Source: Polynucleobacter sp. MWH-Svant-W18 (GTDB lineage: Bacteria > Pseudomonadota > Gammaproteobacteria > Burkholderiales > Burkholderiaceae). Taken from it: a stretch of 64,000 bases of DNA. The notes under the pieces are model-generated. The model ran no database searches. It was not told the origin of the DNA and was given only the letters and a program-made list of their open reading frames with translations. A program made the translations under genes and the position numbers. Numbering within the stretch: the stretch's first letter is position 1; the number at the start of each line of letters is the position of its first letter. Positions 63,503 through 64,000 of the stretch are shown piece by piece. Where the stretch lies: NCBI RefSeq assembly GCF_018687495.1, contig NZ_CP061293.1, positions 682,001 to 746,000 on the forward strand, in the 5' to 3' direction.

Positions 63503-64000
63503 ATGCAATCACTTTCCCGCTCACAATTTAAAGTACTCAGCCTCTCTGCTTTAGGGGGTGTTCTCGAGTTTTACGATTTCATCATCTTTATCTACTTCGC
63601 TCGGACTATTGGCGCCTTATTTTTTCCCCCATCGATGCCTGAGTGGTTAAGTCAGTTGCAGACATTTTGTATTTTTGCTGCCGGTTATTTGGTGAGACCT
63701 GTGGGCGGAATTATCATGGCGCATTTTGGTGATACGCGTGGTAGAAAAAAGATGTTTACTCTGAGCATCTTCCTGATGGCCGTCCCCACTTTATTCATTG
63801 GCTTGATGCCAACTTATGTAGACATTGGGATCTACGCTCCTTTGCTTTTGCTCTTATTCAGAATGTTGCAAGGTGCAGCGATTGGCGGAGAGGTGCCTGG
63901 TGCATGGGTATTTGTTTCTGAGCATGTGCCACGTAAATACATTAGCTTTGCTTGCGCTGCTTTGACTGCAGGTTTAACAGGCGGCATTTTCTTGGGTGCC
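63503..64000 (+). CDS. MFS transporter, MHS-like, 5' part only
   Basis: The first 166 codons of a major facilitator, cut by the window edge. FKVLSLSALGGVLEFYDFII is the typical first helix of the metabolite:H+ symporter (MHS) group, followed by CIFAAGYLVRPVGGIIMAHF, the loop motif GDTRGRKKMF, and LLFRMLQGAAIGGEVPGAWV. The likely substrates (dicarboxylates, shikimate, proline/betaine and others in this group) cannot be told apart. It starts 31 bases after relA and may be cotranscribed with it. Confidence 0.85.
   Translation, partial: MQSLSRSQFKVLSLSALGGVLEFYDFIIFIYFARTIGALFFPPSMPEWLSQLQTFCIFAAGYLVRPVGGIIMAHFGDTRGRKKMFTLSIFLMAVPTLFIGLMPTYVDIGIYAPLLLLLFRMLQGAAIGGEVPGAWVFVSEHVPRKYISFACAALTAGLTGGIFLGA

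Overview
The window looks like the chromosome of a free-living betaproteobacterium of the Burkholderiaceae, most like Polynucleobacter. I infer this from gene order and protein character, not from a database search. Supporting signs are the order gntR-sdhCDAB-sdhE-gltA with mdh divergent, the order leuC-entericidin-leuD-leuB-asd-fimV-truA-trpFBA-accD-folC-SPOR-cvpA-purF-metZ, Burkholderiales-type families such as DUF2863, moderate GC and very tight packing. No gap between genes exceeds about 160 bases, so no long stretch is left without a gene. I saw no tRNA, rRNA, insertion sequence, prophage or CRISPR array.

Layout. Bases 1-9138 hold a minus-strand run of eleven genes, read from right to left: a glutathione transferase, 3-hydroxybutyryl-CoA dehydrogenase, DUF3429 protein, rarA, a chromene-carboxylate isomerase-like protein, a periplasmic cyclophilin, a pabB-pabC fusion, a Nudix hydrolase, the two N-end-rule transferases aat and bpt, and the first half of pyrD. 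Bases 9219-11206 carry yaaA and a DUF2863 gene, ending in a clear terminator. Bases 11271-18646 are a TCA-cycle block: mdh and a lysozyme-inhibitor-like gene on the minus strand, then a HutC-type regulator, the succinate dehydrogenase operon and citrate synthase. Bases 18664-34555 are the leucine/aspartate/tryptophan/lipid/folate/purine/methionine biosynthesis block.

Bases 34578-50941 hold a sulfur-oxidation island. On the minus strand run sqr, a TauE/SafE permease, modB and modC. Divergent from them are a persulfide dioxygenase, soxCD, soxYZ, soxAX, soxB, a DsrE-like protein, a SoxH-like hydrolase, a small cytochrome c, three YeeE/YedE transporter proteins and a DUF442 protein. The set is complete for thiosulfate oxidation to sulfate with the molybdenum enzyme SoxCD, plus sulfide/persulfide oxidation. 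The modBC pair sits in the sqr operon and plausibly supplies molybdate for SoxC. The sqr/dioxygenase intergenic region carries a striking set of repeated half-sites that looks like an operator.

Bases 50970-64000 return to housekeeping genes: mnmH, a queuosine-precursor transporter, a YbiT-type ABC-F ATPase, DUF1289, a FemAB-like acetyltransferase, gloA, ETF-ubiquinone oxidoreductase, a two-subunit 3-oxoacid CoA-transferase, an unusual fusion of a CDF zinc exporter to an alpha/beta hydrolase, a monofunctional relA and the start of an MFS transporter.

The most unusual items are the candidate operator at 39051-39097, the modA-less modBC in the sulfur island, the CDF-hydrolase fusion at 59583-61448, and the repeats spaced about 10 bases apart in front of sdhC.
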